Assembly: GCF_030407495.1 (NCBI RefSeq) | Contig: NZ_JASDDG010000037.1 | Location: 1-37,034 of the forward strand | Origin: Arthrobacter sp. APC 3897 | Lineage (GTDB): Bacteria > Actinomycetota > Actinomycetes > Actinomycetales > Micrococcaceae | Length of the DNA stretch: 37,034 bases | Direction of reading: 5' to 3' | Shown: positions 17,272 to 25,446 of the stretch, in pieces | How positions within the stretch are numbered: position 1 is the first letter of the stretch | Layout: every line of letters starts with the position of its first letter | Program-made: the position numbers and the translations under genes | Notes under the pieces: generated by a model | What the model was told of the DNA's origin: nothing | Database searches by the model: none | Seen by the model: the letters and a program-made list of their open reading frames with translations, nothing else

Positions 17272-19050
17272 GTGCGAAACAAATTTGCAGTTCCGCTGAT
17301 CGTCATCGGCGTGCTCCTGATGCTCATTGGCATCGGTCAGCGCACCGTCTGGGCACCGCCCAGCACCGTTACGGCGGCAGCACCGTCCCAAGACCAGGAA
17401 GCGCCCCTGACTGTCATCAGCTCGGACGTCCTCACCCGGCATTCCGACGGGGTGGACGTGACCGTCTCTGCGGACGGACCGTTCCTGATGGCTGTGGGCC
17501 GGTCCGACGACGTCGAGGCCTGGGTGGAGGACGCCTCCGTGCTGCGCATCGGTGCCGACGGCGAGTCACTCACCTCCGAGGTCACGGACGGCACGGACAC
17601 TGTGCCCGATCCTGCCGGATCCGACCTGTGGGTCTCCGAACAGGAAATCGAGGATGAGCTGACCTTCACCTGGGAGCCGCCCGCTGCCGGTGACTGGCAG
17701 ATCCTCCTGGCCGCGGACGGAACCGCCGCCGCGCCGTCGGCTGTCTCGGTGACGTTCGCCAACGATGACTCCACACCGTTTGCCATCCCGCTGATTGTCC
17801 TGGGCGCACTGGTTGCCGTGCTGGGCCTGGCACTCGCCTTCATCTCCGGCCGGGGCAACAGCGCCCGCCGTTCCGGTGGAAGCGGACCCTCGTCCTCGGA
17901 GCCGGGAGAGCAGTCCGAACAGTCGGAAGCCCGTCCGGGAACCGGCTCCGCCGCGCCCGCCGCTGGACCTGCCGGCAGTACCCGTACCTTCGGCATTCTT
18001 CCAGCACTCCGCCGCCGCGGCCCCGCGGCGGCCCTGGGCACCGTTATCGCCGCCGGCCTGAGCTTTGGCGCACCGGCTGCGGCACAGGCAGCCCTTCCGT
18101 TCACCGCGAGCCCTTCAGCGGAGTCCGCCGGTCCCGCGGCCGATGCCGGCAGTGAAGCCACGCCGCCGGTGGTTCTGGATTCCCAGTTGGAGCGGATCCT
18201 CTCCGAGGTCTCAGCCACGGTGACGGAGGCTGATGCAGCAAAGGATGCCAAGCTGCTCTCCACCCGGGCCGCCGGAAGCGCCGCCACCCTGCGCGAGGCC
18301 AACTACACCACCGCAGCGAAGGTGCCGGAGACGGATGCCCCCGAGCCCGTTGCTGCCGAACCGCTGATGACGGACCTGATCATGGGCGGCACCGAGTTCC
18401 CGCGCAGCATCGTGGCGGTAACCCAGGGCCCTGAAAACGAAGTTCCGCAGGCACTAATGCTGGTGCAGGAATCGGCCCGCCAGAATTACAAGCTGGTTTC
18501 GGCCATCAAAATGCTGCCCGGCACCACCTTCCCCCAGCGGCCGGCCGGCGGCACCGGAGTGAACCCGGCTCCGGCGGACTCAGCTGAGGGACTGGCCATC
18601 GCCCCGCAGGCCGCCGTCAACGGCCTGGCGGACGCACTGACCAACCCCGACGGCGAAAACAAGGACACGTTTGCCGCCAATACGTTCGCCGAGGCAGTGA
18701 CCAAGTTCCAGAAGACCGTGCTGTCCAGCCCGGATAATGAGTTTGCCGACATCACGTTCAAGCACACATCAGTGCCGGCCAACACACGGGCGCTGCGGAC
18801 TGCGGACGGCGGTGCCATCGTCTTCGGGTACATGGACAGCAGCTATGCGAGCGTTCCGCGCGAAGCGGGGGACTCGATCAACCTTGAGGGCACCGTCTAC
18901 GAGAAGCTGACCGGTGAAACGAGCACGGAGGACGGAATCGACGTGAAGTACGGCGAGGGCGTCATGCTGTACGTCCCGCCGGCCGGAAGCACGGACCGGA
19001 TCCAGGTCATTGGCGCCGTCCAGGAACTCCTGTCCGCCACCCTTAAATAG
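17272..19050 (+). CDS. Large membrane/secreted protein of unknown function
   Basis: 592 aa. Membrane helix 1 (about 4-22) is followed by an extracytoplasmic segment (27-168), helix 2 (170-192), a Ser/Gly/Glu-rich cytoplasmic linker (193-246), then RRR at 247-249 with a hydrophobic stretch and AQA at 271-273, which reads like an internal signal peptide, and an extracytoplasmic domain (about 280-592). The last domain contains SIVAVTQGP and VFGYMDSSYASVPREAGDSI and may correspond to the uncharacterised domain found in Arthrobacter homologs sometimes mislabelled glycosyltransferases; that is from memory. The start is GTG with AGG upstream. It is followed by the cnoX-like gene. Confidence 0.75.
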   Translation: MRNKFAVPLIVIGVLLMLIGIGQRTVWAPPSTVTAAAPSQDQEAPLTVISSDVLTRHSDGVDVTVSADGPFLMAVGRSDDVEAWVEDASVLRIGADGESLTSEVTDGTDTVPDPAGSDLWVSEQEIEDELTFTWEPPAAGDWQILLAADGTAAAPSAVSVTFANDDSTPFAIPLIVLGALVAVLGLALAFISGRGNSARRSGGSGPSSSEPGEQSEQSEARPGTGSAAPAAGPAGSTRTFGILPALRRRGPAAALGTVIAAGLSFGAPAAAQAALPFTASPSAESAGPAADAGSEATPPVVLDSQLERILSEVSATVTEADAAKDAKLLSTRAAGSAATLREANYTTAAKVPETDAPEPVAAEPLMTDLIMGGTEFPRSIVAVTQGPENEVPQALMLVQESARQNYKLVSAIKMLPGTTFPQRPAGGTGVNPAPADSAEGLAIAPQAAVNGLADALTNPDGENKDTFAANTFAEAVTKFQKTVLSSPDNEFADITFKHTSVPANTRALRTADGGAIVFGYMDSSYASVPREAGDSINLEGTVYEKLTGETSTEDGIDVKYGEGVMLYVPPAGSTDRIQVIGAVQELLSATLK

Positions 19051-19102
19051 CCCTACCCTCCGTCAGGGGTGACCGGGGTGCCGGTGACCCGAGTCCGCGT
19101 AA

Positions 19103-19117
19103 TAAGGTGAAGCCATG
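19103..19117 (+). promoter_or_regulatory. Possible leaderless promoter of the thioredoxin-TPR gene
   Basis: TAAGGT (19103-19108), then 6 nt, then ATG 19115. The overlapping AAGGTG with 5-nt spacing could equally act as a Shine-Dalgarno sequence, so this case is ambiguous. Confidence 0.35.
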
Positions 19118-20077
19118 AGCACTCCGAACCACCGCCCTGCACCTGCCCCTTCCCAGATGAACCTGCGGGGAGCCGTTGACCTGTCCGCGCTGAAAGCCAG
19201 GGCCGCTGCGCCGCCGGCACCCGCCGGCGGTTCGGGCGGGCCGGCAGCTGCCGAGGGCGGCGCCAGCCCTTACATCGTGGAAGTGACCGAACAGTCCTTC
19301 CCGCAGGTGGTTCAGCTTTCCGCACAGGTGCCGGTGATTATTGATCTCTACTCGGCCCGGAGCGCGGAGTCGCAGCAGGTCAGCGCGGTGCTGCAGAATA
19401 TCGTGACGGAGCAGGACGGAAAGCTGCTGCTGGCCCGCGTTGACGTGGACCAGCATCCCCAGATTGCCCAGGCGTTCCAGGCCGCGGCAGTGCCCACGGT
19501 GGCCGCGGTCCTCAAGGGGCAGCCGGTACCGCTCTTTGACCGTGCCGTGCCCGAGGAGCAGATCCGCGCTCTGGTTGCTGAACTGCTCCAGGTCGCCTCT
19601 GCCAACGGAGTCACCGGTTCCCTTAATGAGGGCGGGGCAACGGAGGCAGCTGAGGATGCACCCCTGCCGCCGCTGCACCAGGAAGCCTATGACGCGATTG
19701 TTGCCGGAGATTACGACGGCGCCGCCGCTGCCTACCGCAAAGCGCTGGCTGAACAGCCGGCGGACGCCGAAGCCAAGGCCGGCCTCGCCCAGGTGGAACT
19801 GATGTCCAGGCTTAAGGGGGCCGACGCAGAGAAGCTTCGCACTGCAGCGGCGGAAAACCCCGATGACGTTGATGCCCAGCTGGCCGTCGCTGACCTGGAC
19901 GTCTCCGGCGGACACGTGGAAGATGCCTTCAACCGTGTGGTGCGCCTGATCGCCCGAGTTTTTGGTGAGGACCGCGAGCGTGCCCGGCTGCGTCTGCTGG
20001 ATCTGTTCGAAGTGGTGGGCACCACCGATCCGCGGGTAACCAAAGCCCGTTCCGCCCTCGCCCGGGCCCTCTTCTAG
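19115..20077 (+). CDS. Thioredoxin-fold TPR co-chaperone, CnoX/YbbN-like, cysteine-free
   Basis: 320 aa: a Pro/Ala-rich leader (1-50), a thioredoxin fold (about 52-165) and a tetratricopeptide-like C-terminal half (about 185-318). At the active-site position VIIDLYSARSAESQQVS stands where thioredoxins carry WCGPC; the whole protein contains no cysteine, so it cannot do redox chemistry. The cis-proline is kept (AAVPTVAAVLKG). The architecture is that of YbbN/CnoX proteins, which hold unfolded clients for GroEL or DnaK. It is followed 10 nt later by the OYE gene. Confidence 0.85.
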   Translation: MSTPNHRPAPAPSQMNLRGAVDLSALKARAAAPPAPAGGSGGPAAAEGGASPYIVEVTEQSFPQVVQLSAQVPVIIDLYSARSAESQQVSAVLQNIVTEQDGKLLLARVDVDQHPQIAQAFQAAAVPTVAAVLKGQPVPLFDRAVPEEQIRALVAELLQVASANGVTGSLNEGGATEAAEDAPLPPLHQEAYDAIVAGDYDGAAAAYRKALAEQPADAEAKAGLAQVELMSRLKGADAEKLRTAAAENPDDVDAQLAVADLDVSGGHVEDAFNRVVRLIARVFGEDRERARLRLLDLFEVVGTTDPRVTKARSALARALF

Positions 20078-20087
20078 GCCCGCCGGC

Positions 20088-21200
20088 ATGAGCGATTCCG
20101 CAGTACACCAGTTCCCCGGCCTGTTCGATCCGTTGACCCTGAGGGGGCTTGAATTTGCCCACCGCGGCTGGGTAGCGGCCATGTGCCAGTACTCTGCCGA
20201 CGCGGTGAACGCGCCCGGAGTGCCGAACGACTGGCACCTGATGCATTTGGGCTCGTTCGCCGCCGGGGGAGCGGCGCTGATTATCACCGAGGCCACAGCT
20301 GTCAGTCCCGAAGGCCGGATCAGCCCCCAGGACACCGGGATCTACAACGGGGAACAGGTTCAGGCCTGGCGCCGGATCACCGACTTCGTGCACAGGTACG
20401 GTGCCGCGGACACCAGGATCGGCGTGCAGCTTGCCCATGCCGGGCGCAAAGCGTCCACCTACGCTCCCTTCGCGGAGGGCAGCGGATCTGTTCCCGAGGC
20501 CGACGGCGGCTGGCTGACTGTTGGCCCAACCGCCGAGCCGTTTGGCCGCTATGCAGCCCCGGAAGCACTGGACGAGGCCGGAATCCGCAAGGTCATTGAG
20601 GATTTTGCCGCAGCGGCCAAACGGTCTGTGGAAGCGGGCTTCGACACCATTGAAATCCATGCCGCCCACGGCTATCTGCTGCACCAGTTCCTGACGCCGC
20701 TGGTCAATACCCGGACCGACGGCTGGGGCGGATCGGAGGAGGGCCGCAACCGCCTTACCCTGGAGGTCATCGACGCCGTCCGCGCAGTCATGCCTGATTC
20801 CATGCCGCTGCTGCTGCGCATATCGGCCACGGACTGGACCGCCGGCGGCGTGGACGAGCACACATCAGCCCGGTTGTCCGCCCAGGCCAGTGCCCGGGGG
20901 GTTGACTTCGTGGACGTTTCCACCGGCGGAGCGGTCCCTGGTGCTGCCATACCGGTGGCGCCGGGATACCAGACCGGGTTCGCGGAACACGTCCGAACCC
21001 ACGCCGATGTGCCCACGGGCGCCGTCGGCCTGATCCGGACCGCTGCAGAAGCCGAGCAGACGCTGCGGGAGGGACGCGCCGATGCGGTCCTTATTGCCCG
21101 GGCAGCGCTCAGCGATCCGCACTGGTGGCTGCATGCCGCCGATGCGCTGGACGCCAAGCTGCCGTGGGCGCCGCAGTATGAACGGGCGCACAAGGCGTAG
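20088..21200 (+). CDS. Old Yellow Enzyme, YqjM/NamA-type FMN ene-reductase
   Basis: 370 aa FMN-dependent TIM-barrel enzyme that reduces activated C=C bonds with NAD(P)H. Class signatures: C33 in AMCQYS (the redox-modulating Cys of the YqjM group), HAGRKAS (117-123), the substrate-binding pair H191/H194 in HAAHGYLLHQFL and GWGGSEEGRNR. The usual NR before the first core strand is HR here (AHRGWVAAMCQ). The natural substrate is unknown. The TAG stop of the thioredoxin-TPR gene lies 10 nt upstream, so the two are probably cotranscribed. Confidence 0.92.
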   Translation: MSDSAVHQFPGLFDPLTLRGLEFAHRGWVAAMCQYSADAVNAPGVPNDWHLMHLGSFAAGGAALIITEATAVSPEGRISPQDTGIYNGEQVQAWRRITDFVHRYGAADTRIGVQLAHAGRKASTYAPFAEGSGSVPEADGGWLTVGPTAEPFGRYAAPEALDEAGIRKVIEDFAAAAKRSVEAGFDTIEIHAAHGYLLHQFLTPLVNTRTDGWGGSEEGRNRLTLEVIDAVRAVMPDSMPLLLRISATDWTAGGVDEHTSARLSAQASARGVDFVDVSTGGAVPGAAIPVAPGYQTGFAEHVRTHADVPTGAVGLIRTAAEAEQTLREGRADAVLIARAALSDPHWWLHAADALDAKLPWAPQYERAHKA

Positions 21201-21230
21201 TTCGCATCACCGGCGGCTGGGCAGCAGCAC

Positions 21231-21249
21231 TACTCCGCCAGGCGGAGTA
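21231..21249. promoter_or_regulatory. Near-perfect inverted repeat TACTCCGCC-A-GGCGGAGTA
   Basis: Two 9-bp arms are separated by a single base. As RNA it gives a 7-bp stem with a 5-nt loop but no U-run. As DNA it is a textbook shape for a dimeric repressor site. It lies 30 nt after the OYE stop and 64 nt before the candidate -10 of the ABC operon, so either 3'-end or operator function is possible. Confidence 0.45.
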
Positions 21250-21312
21250 TGCCGGCCGGGCACGGTCTATTTCTGGTCCCTGCGGCCGATCCCCGTGCCA
21301 AGGCCGGAGGGG

Positions 21313-21327
21313 TAGGTTGGTGGCATG
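21313..21327 (+). promoter_or_regulatory. Leaderless-type promoter upstream of the ABC operon
   Basis: TAGGTT (21313-21318), 6 nt, then an ATG at 21325. The first codon of a short ORF would be the first base of the transcript. The ABC ATPase ATG is 22 nt further on. Confidence 0.45.
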
Positions 21328-21354
21328 ACGAAAGTGGTGTGCTCACATGACTGA
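21325..21354 (+). CDS. Possible 9-codon leader ORF overlapping the ABC ATPase start
   Basis: ATG at 21325 opens a reading frame encoding MTKVVCSHD and ending at TGA 21352-21354, 8 nt inside the ABC ATPase gene (ATG 21347), in a different frame. TAGGTT 6 nt before it fits a leaderless start. The ATPase start itself has no good ribosome site, so re-initiation after this ORF would explain its translation. The single Cys codon near the end recalls cysteine-responsive leader ORFs in mycobacteria, but one codon is slim evidence. It may be chance. Confidence 0.35.
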   Translation: MTKVVCSHD

Positions 21355-22141
21355 TTCCCTGCCTCTGGAAACCCCGGCCGTCCCTGCTGCCCCCGCGCTG
21401 GCGATCCGCGGACTGGCGAAGCGTTTCGGCGAGAAAATTGCCGTGAACGGAATCAGCCTCGACGTCCCGGCCGGCTCTTTCTTTGGGCTGGTCGGTCCCA
21501 ACGGAGCAGGCAAGACCACCCTGCTGTCCATGGCCACCGGATTGCTGCGGCCGGAGCACGGCCAGGTGTGGGTGCACGGCACGGACGTGTGGGCGGAGCC
21601 GCTGAAAGCCAAGCGCCTGATGGGGGTGCTCCCGGACGGTGTCCGGCTTTTCGACCGGCTCACCGGCGAACAGCTGGTGACGTATGCCGGTCTGCTGCGC
21701 GGCATGGACCGTGTGACTGTGGCAGAACGGGTGCACGACCTGCTCGAAGCAATGGACCTGACCAAGGACGCCGGCACCCTTGTTGTTGATTACTCCGCCG
21801 GCATGACCAAGAAGATCGCCCTGGCGTCTGCGCTCATCCACGCTCCGCGGCTGCTGGTGCTGGACGAACCTTTCGAAGCGGTGGATCCCGTCTCCGCCGC
21901 GAATATCCGTGACATCCTCGCCGGTTATGTGGCCAACGGAGGCACCGTCATCGTCTCCAGCCACGTCATGGACCTGGTCCAGCGAATGTGTGACCACGTG
22001 GCGGTGGTTTCCGGCGGCAGTCTGCTGGCGGCGGGAACCGTGGACGAGGTCCGCGGCGGCCAGTCACTGGAGGACCGGTTTGTGCAGCTCGTCGGCGGAC
22101 GCACCCACTCGGAGGGACTGCCGTGGTTGCGCACCTTGTAA
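21347..22141 (+). CDS. ABC transporter ATP-binding protein (ABC-2 exporter type)
   Basis: 264 aa ATPase driving the membrane partner encoded next. Walker A is GPNGAGKT (50-57), the signature is the degenerate YSAGM (149-153) in place of LSGGQ, Walker B with catalytic Glu is LLVLDEP (169-175), and the switch His is H206 in VSSHVMDL. The single-domain layout with a C-terminal VVSGGSLLAAGTVDEV is typical of ABC-2 exporters. The 3' end overlaps the permease gene by 19 nt. The substrate is not predictable. Confidence 0.92.
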   Translation: MTDSLPLETPAVPAAPALAIRGLAKRFGEKIAVNGISLDVPAGSFFGLVGPNGAGKTTLLSMATGLLRPEHGQVWVHGTDVWAEPLKAKRLMGVLPDGVRLFDRLTGEQLVTYAGLLRGMDRVTVAERVHDLLEAMDLTKDAGTLVVDYSAGMTKKIALASALIHAPRLLVLDEPFEAVDPVSAANIRDILAGYVANGGTVIVSSHVMDLVQRMCDHVAVVSGGSLLAAGTVDEVRGGQSLEDRFVQLVGGRTHSEGLPWLRTL

Positions 22142-23688
22142 GGCTCAAACTGACACTGCTCCGCAATTCCCTGCGCCGCAGTCCGTGGCAGATTGTGGGA
22201 ATTGTCTTCGGGGCGCTGTACGGGCTGTCGCTCCTGGTACTGCTGCTGGGCGCACTGTTTTTCCTGAGTACCACCGACCCGGAGCTGGCCCGCACCGCCA
22301 TTGTCCTCGCCGGTGCTGCCGCGGTGCTGGGCTGGGCGCTGATACCGGTCCTCGCCTCGGGTGTGGACCTGACCCTGGACCCGGCACGCTTCGTCACGTT
22401 TGCCGTACCTTTGCCTCAGCTGCTGGCCGGCCTGGCGCTGGGCGGCCTGATCGGGATTCCCGGTGTGGTCACCCTGCTGGCTGCACTCGCCTCGGCGGCA
22501 GTGTGGCGGCATTCTCCGGCCGCAGCGGCTGCCGGTCTGCTGACCGCACTCATCGCGGTCTTCACCTGCGTGATCGCTGCCCGGGTGACCGTGGCCGCCA
22601 GCACCTCACTGGCGTCCTCCCGCCGGTTTAAGGACGTCACCGGTCTTCTGGCCATCATTCCCCTGATGCTGCTGGGCCCGATTATCGGCGGGTTCAGCTC
22701 CGTCAGCAATGCCGGGGAGTACCTCGTCTCCCTGTCGAACACCCTGTCCTGGACTCCGCTGGGAGCTGCCTGGTCCGTGCCGGGCGACATTGCCCTCGGC
22801 CAGTGGGGAACCGCGGCCGCCAAGCTGGCGATTGCCGTCGTCTTTCTGGCGCTGCTGGTCTGGGCCTGGAAAGTCCTCCTCGTCCGGGCTCTGGTCACGC
22901 CTCCGTACAACGCCGGGGCCCGGCGCAAGGGCGGCAAGCTGGGGTTCTTCGGCTGGTTCCCGGCCACCCCCACCGGTGCGGTGGCGGCCAGGGCGCTGAC
23001 CTACTGGATCCGGGATCCGCGCTACGGCGCCTCCCTGCTCATCATTCCGCTGCTGGTGGTGGTGCTGCTGTTTGTGAACAACACGGGAGGCACGGTGGTG
23101 CCGCTGCTCATCGGTCCTCTGGTGGCTTTTCTGCTGGCCTTCGGGCTTACGGCGGACGTGGCGTATGACAACACCGCCTTTGCACTGCACATCAGCACCG
23201 GAGTGTCCGGTTTCGCTGACCGTGCCGGACGTGTCCTTGCCTGCGCCGTGTTCGCCGTTCCCACGGTGCTGGCCGCCACCGTGCTGCCCTGTGTGCTGCT
23301 GGGGGAGACGGACCTGCTGCCGGTGCTGCTCGGTGTGTCGATCGGGACGCTGCTCAGCGGCCTGGGCCTGTCCAGCGTGGTGTCCGCCCGCTACACCTAT
23401 AACGTGCCGCTGCCGGGGGAGAATGCGTTCAAGACCCCGCCGGGATCCGGCGGGCGCACCGCTCTTGTCCAGAGTCTGGGGATGCTGGCCCAAATCGTGA
23501 TTGTGCTGCCGGTGGTTGCCCTGGCCGCGGCCGCCGTGGTGACGGGCAGCGCACTGCTCGGCTGGCTTACCCTGGCTGCCGGCGTGGTGCTCGGGGCCGT
23601 TCTGCTGCTGGCCGGCATCCGGATCGGCGGCCGGTGGATGGACCGCCGCGCCCCCGAGCTGCTGGTTGCGGTTACGGTGAACAAATGA
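22123..23688 (+). CDS. ABC transporter integral membrane protein
   Basis: 521 aa with about ten or more hydrophobic helices and a large central loop (RRKGGKLGFFGWFPATPTG, about 265-285) dividing it into two halves; YTYNVPLPGENAFKTPPGSG lies before the last two helices. The start is GTG 22123 inside the ATPase gene, with GGAGGG 7 nt upstream, so the two subunits are translationally coupled. It is likely an exporter permease for a lipid, peptide or drug; nothing in the sequence decides which. Confidence 0.88.
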   Translation: MVAHLVRLKLTLLRNSLRRSPWQIVGIVFGALYGLSLLVLLLGALFFLSTTDPELARTAIVLAGAAAVLGWALIPVLASGVDLTLDPARFVTFAVPLPQLLAGLALGGLIGIPGVVTLLAALASAAVWRHSPAAAAAGLLTALIAVFTCVIAARVTVAASTSLASSRRFKDVTGLLAIIPLMLLGPIIGGFSSVSNAGEYLVSLSNTLSWTPLGAAWSVPGDIALGQWGTAAAKLAIAVVFLALLVWAWKVLLVRALVTPPYNAGARRKGGKLGFFGWFPATPTGAVAARALTYWIRDPRYGASLLIIPLLVVVLLFVNNTGGTVVPLLIGPLVAFLLAFGLTADVAYDNTAFALHISTGVSGFADRAGRVLACAVFAVPTVLAATVLPCVLLGETDLLPVLLGVSIGTLLSGLGLSSVVSARYTYNVPLPGENAFKTPPGSGGRTALVQSLGMLAQIVIVLPVVALAAAAVVTGSALLGWLTLAAGVVLGAVLLLAGIRIGGRWMDRRAPELLVAVTVNK

Positions 23689-23698
23689 CCCCGGGTAC

Positions 23699-23714
23699 TA
23701 AGATGGGAACCATG
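23699..23714 (+). promoter_or_regulatory. Leaderless-type promoter of the DUF3039 gene
   Basis: TAAGAT (23699-23704), 7 nt, then ATG 23712. This favours ATG 23712 over upstream in-frame starts, which lie inside or near the end of the preceding permease gene. Confidence 0.45.
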
Positions 23715-24014
23715 AGTCTTCCTCCCGATCCCTTCGAAAATGACCCCGCCCGCCGCCTTGACGACGGGGGTGGTTCCACCGCTGTCATCGAGCGCGAGGA
23801 ACAGCGCGAGTACACCGAGCCCGGTGACAGCGAGCGGTTTGCCCACTACGTCCGCAAGGAAAAGATCATGGAGTCCGCGCTCTCGGGGGAACCCGTGATC
23901 GCGCTGTGCGGCAAGGTCTGGACCCCCGGCCGTGATCCGAAGAAGTTCCCCGTGTGCCCCACCTGCAAGGAAATCTACGACGGGCTGAGCGCACCCAAGG
24001 ACGGCAAGAAGTAA
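23712..24014 (+). CDS. DUF3039 family protein
   Basis: 100 aa, acidic N-terminus, then ERFAHYVRKEKIMESALSG and ALCGKVWTPGRDPKKFPVCP followed by TCKEIY. The three or four cysteines (CG...CPTC) could bind zinc. This small conserved protein is restricted to actinobacteria as far as I know and has no assigned function. It is followed after 10 nt by the MFS gene. Confidence 0.8.
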   Translation: MSLPPDPFENDPARRLDDGGGSTAVIEREEQREYTEPGDSERFAHYVRKEKIMESALSGEPVIALCGKVWTPGRDPKKFPVCPTCKEIYDGLSAPKDGKK

Positions 24015-24024
24015 TTCCGCGCGT

Positions 24025-25446
24025 ATGAGCGGTGACGTTCAGCAGCCGCGCCCGGCCGGCGCGATGTCCGCCGAGTACCGTGCCCTCACCCTGGGCATCC
24101 TGGCGATCATCACCTGTTCCGCCTTCGAAGCGATGGCGGTGACGACGGCGATGCCGGTGGTGGCGGCGGAACTCTCGGCGGGCGCCGGCTACGGGCTGGC
24201 CTTCTCGATGTTCCGCACTGCCTCGCTGCTGGGGACCGTGGTGGCCGGCAGCCGATGTGACCGCGGAGGGCCGCTGCCGTCTCTTGCAGCAGGCATGGTG
24301 CTGATGACCGCCGGACTGGTGCTCTCAGCCCTGGCCGGTGAGTTCTGGATTGTCACCGCCGGCCGGGCAGTGTCCGGGCTCGGCGGGGGAGCCATGATCG
24401 TGGCGGTCTACGTAATCATTGGCGAGATCTATCCGTCGGCGCTCCAGCCTGTGATCTTCGGCTGGCTGGCGGCGGCATGGATCCTGCCTTCCATGGTGGG
24501 GCCGTTGGCGGCGGGCCTGCTGGCGCAGTATGTCAGCTGGCGGTGGGTCTTCGCCGCAGTCATTCCCATCGTGCTGGCTGCCGGAGTGATGGTCTGGCCG
24601 CGGATCCGCAGCCTGGGTCCGCCCGCCAACCCCGCACTGGACGCAGCGGCGGTCCGCCGCCGGGCGCTCTGGGGTACGCTGCTGGCCGCTGCCGTATTCG
24701 TTGCCCAGTGGGCCGGCAGCGCGGCCGCGGCGTCGTCGTCGGCCGCCGTACTGCAGTGGGCCGCCGCCGCAGCGGGGGCAGCTGCGGCCGGTGTTGCGCT
24801 GGGCCGCCTGCTGCCGCCGGGCACCCTGCGCCTGGCCCGGGGACTGCCCGGCGTGGTTGCCACGCGCGGCCTGCTCAGTGCCGGATTCGTAGCGGCGGAG
24901 GCCTTTCTGCCGTTGCTGGTGCTGGCCACGTACGGTGTGGACCCTGCCACTGCCGGACTGGCGCTGACTGCAGGAGCGGTAGGCTGGGCTGTGGGTTCTT
25001 TCCTGCAGGCACGTGCCGGCGGGCGGCGTCACCGGCTTTTGGTGATCGGCGCAACCATGCTGGCCGCGGCCGTGGGAGGAATCGGGCTGCTTGCCTCGCC
25101 GTCGATCCCCTTCTGGGTGATCGTCCTGGTGTGGACCTTCGCGGGAGCGGCCATGGGCCTGGCCCTCTCCAGCACCTCCGTCATGGTGCTGGCACTGTCC
25201 ACTTCCGCGGACCGGGGACGCAATTCCGCGTCCCTGCAGATTTCCGACCAGCTCGGTGCCGTGGCGGGAACCACGGCGGCGGGGATTCTTTTTGCCCTGC
25301 TGCAGGATCCCGCAGCCTCCGGACAGATCGGCGTATTCCGCGTCATGTGGCTTGTCCTCGCGGTCTTTGCGGGCCTGGGGATTGTCTCCGGAGCCCGCAG
25401 TGCAATTGTTACTTCAAATACAGGAAAGGTGCCGTTCACAGCGTGA
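24025..25446 (+). CDS. MFS transporter (drug/metabolite exporter-like)
   Basis: 473 aa with about 12-14 membrane helices. The first helix contains TCSAFEAMAVTTAMPVVAAE, similar to DHA-type exporters, and the loop 2-3 signature is degenerate (GSRCDRGGPLPSLA). RAVSGLGGGAMIVAVYVIIG is the motif-C-like helix region. A long Ala-rich stretch in the middle (about 225-260) is low in complexity. The stop overlaps the helicase start (GTGA), so the genes are coupled. The substrate is unknown. Confidence 0.88.
   Translation: MSGDVQQPRPAGAMSAEYRALTLGILAIITCSAFEAMAVTTAMPVVAAELSAGAGYGLAFSMFRTASLLGTVVAGSRCDRGGPLPSLAAGMVLMTAGLVLSALAGEFWIVTAGRAVSGLGGGAMIVAVYVIIGEIYPSALQPVIFGWLAAAWILPSMVGPLAAGLLAQYVSWRWVFAAVIPIVLAAGVMVWPRIRSLGPPANPALDAAAVRRRALWGTLLAAAVFVAQWAGSAAAASSSAAVLQWAAAAAGAAAAGVALGRLLPPGTLRLARGLPGVVATRGLLSAGFVAAEAFLPLLVLATYGVDPATAGLALTAGAVGWAVGSFLQARAGGRRHRLLVIGATMLAAAVGGIGLLASPSIPFWVIVLVWTFAGAAMGLALSSTSVMVLALSTSADRGRNSASLQISDQLGAVAGTTAAGILFALLQDPAASGQIGVFRVMWLVLAVFAGLGIVSGARSAIVTSNTGKVPFTA

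Noticed and set aside
24477-25442. N-terminal extension of the helicase frame through the MFS gene
   Set aside because: The extension is Gly/Arg/Cys-rich out-of-frame translation of the MFS gene. The GTG at 25443 overlapping the MFS stop gives a normal helicase N-terminus.
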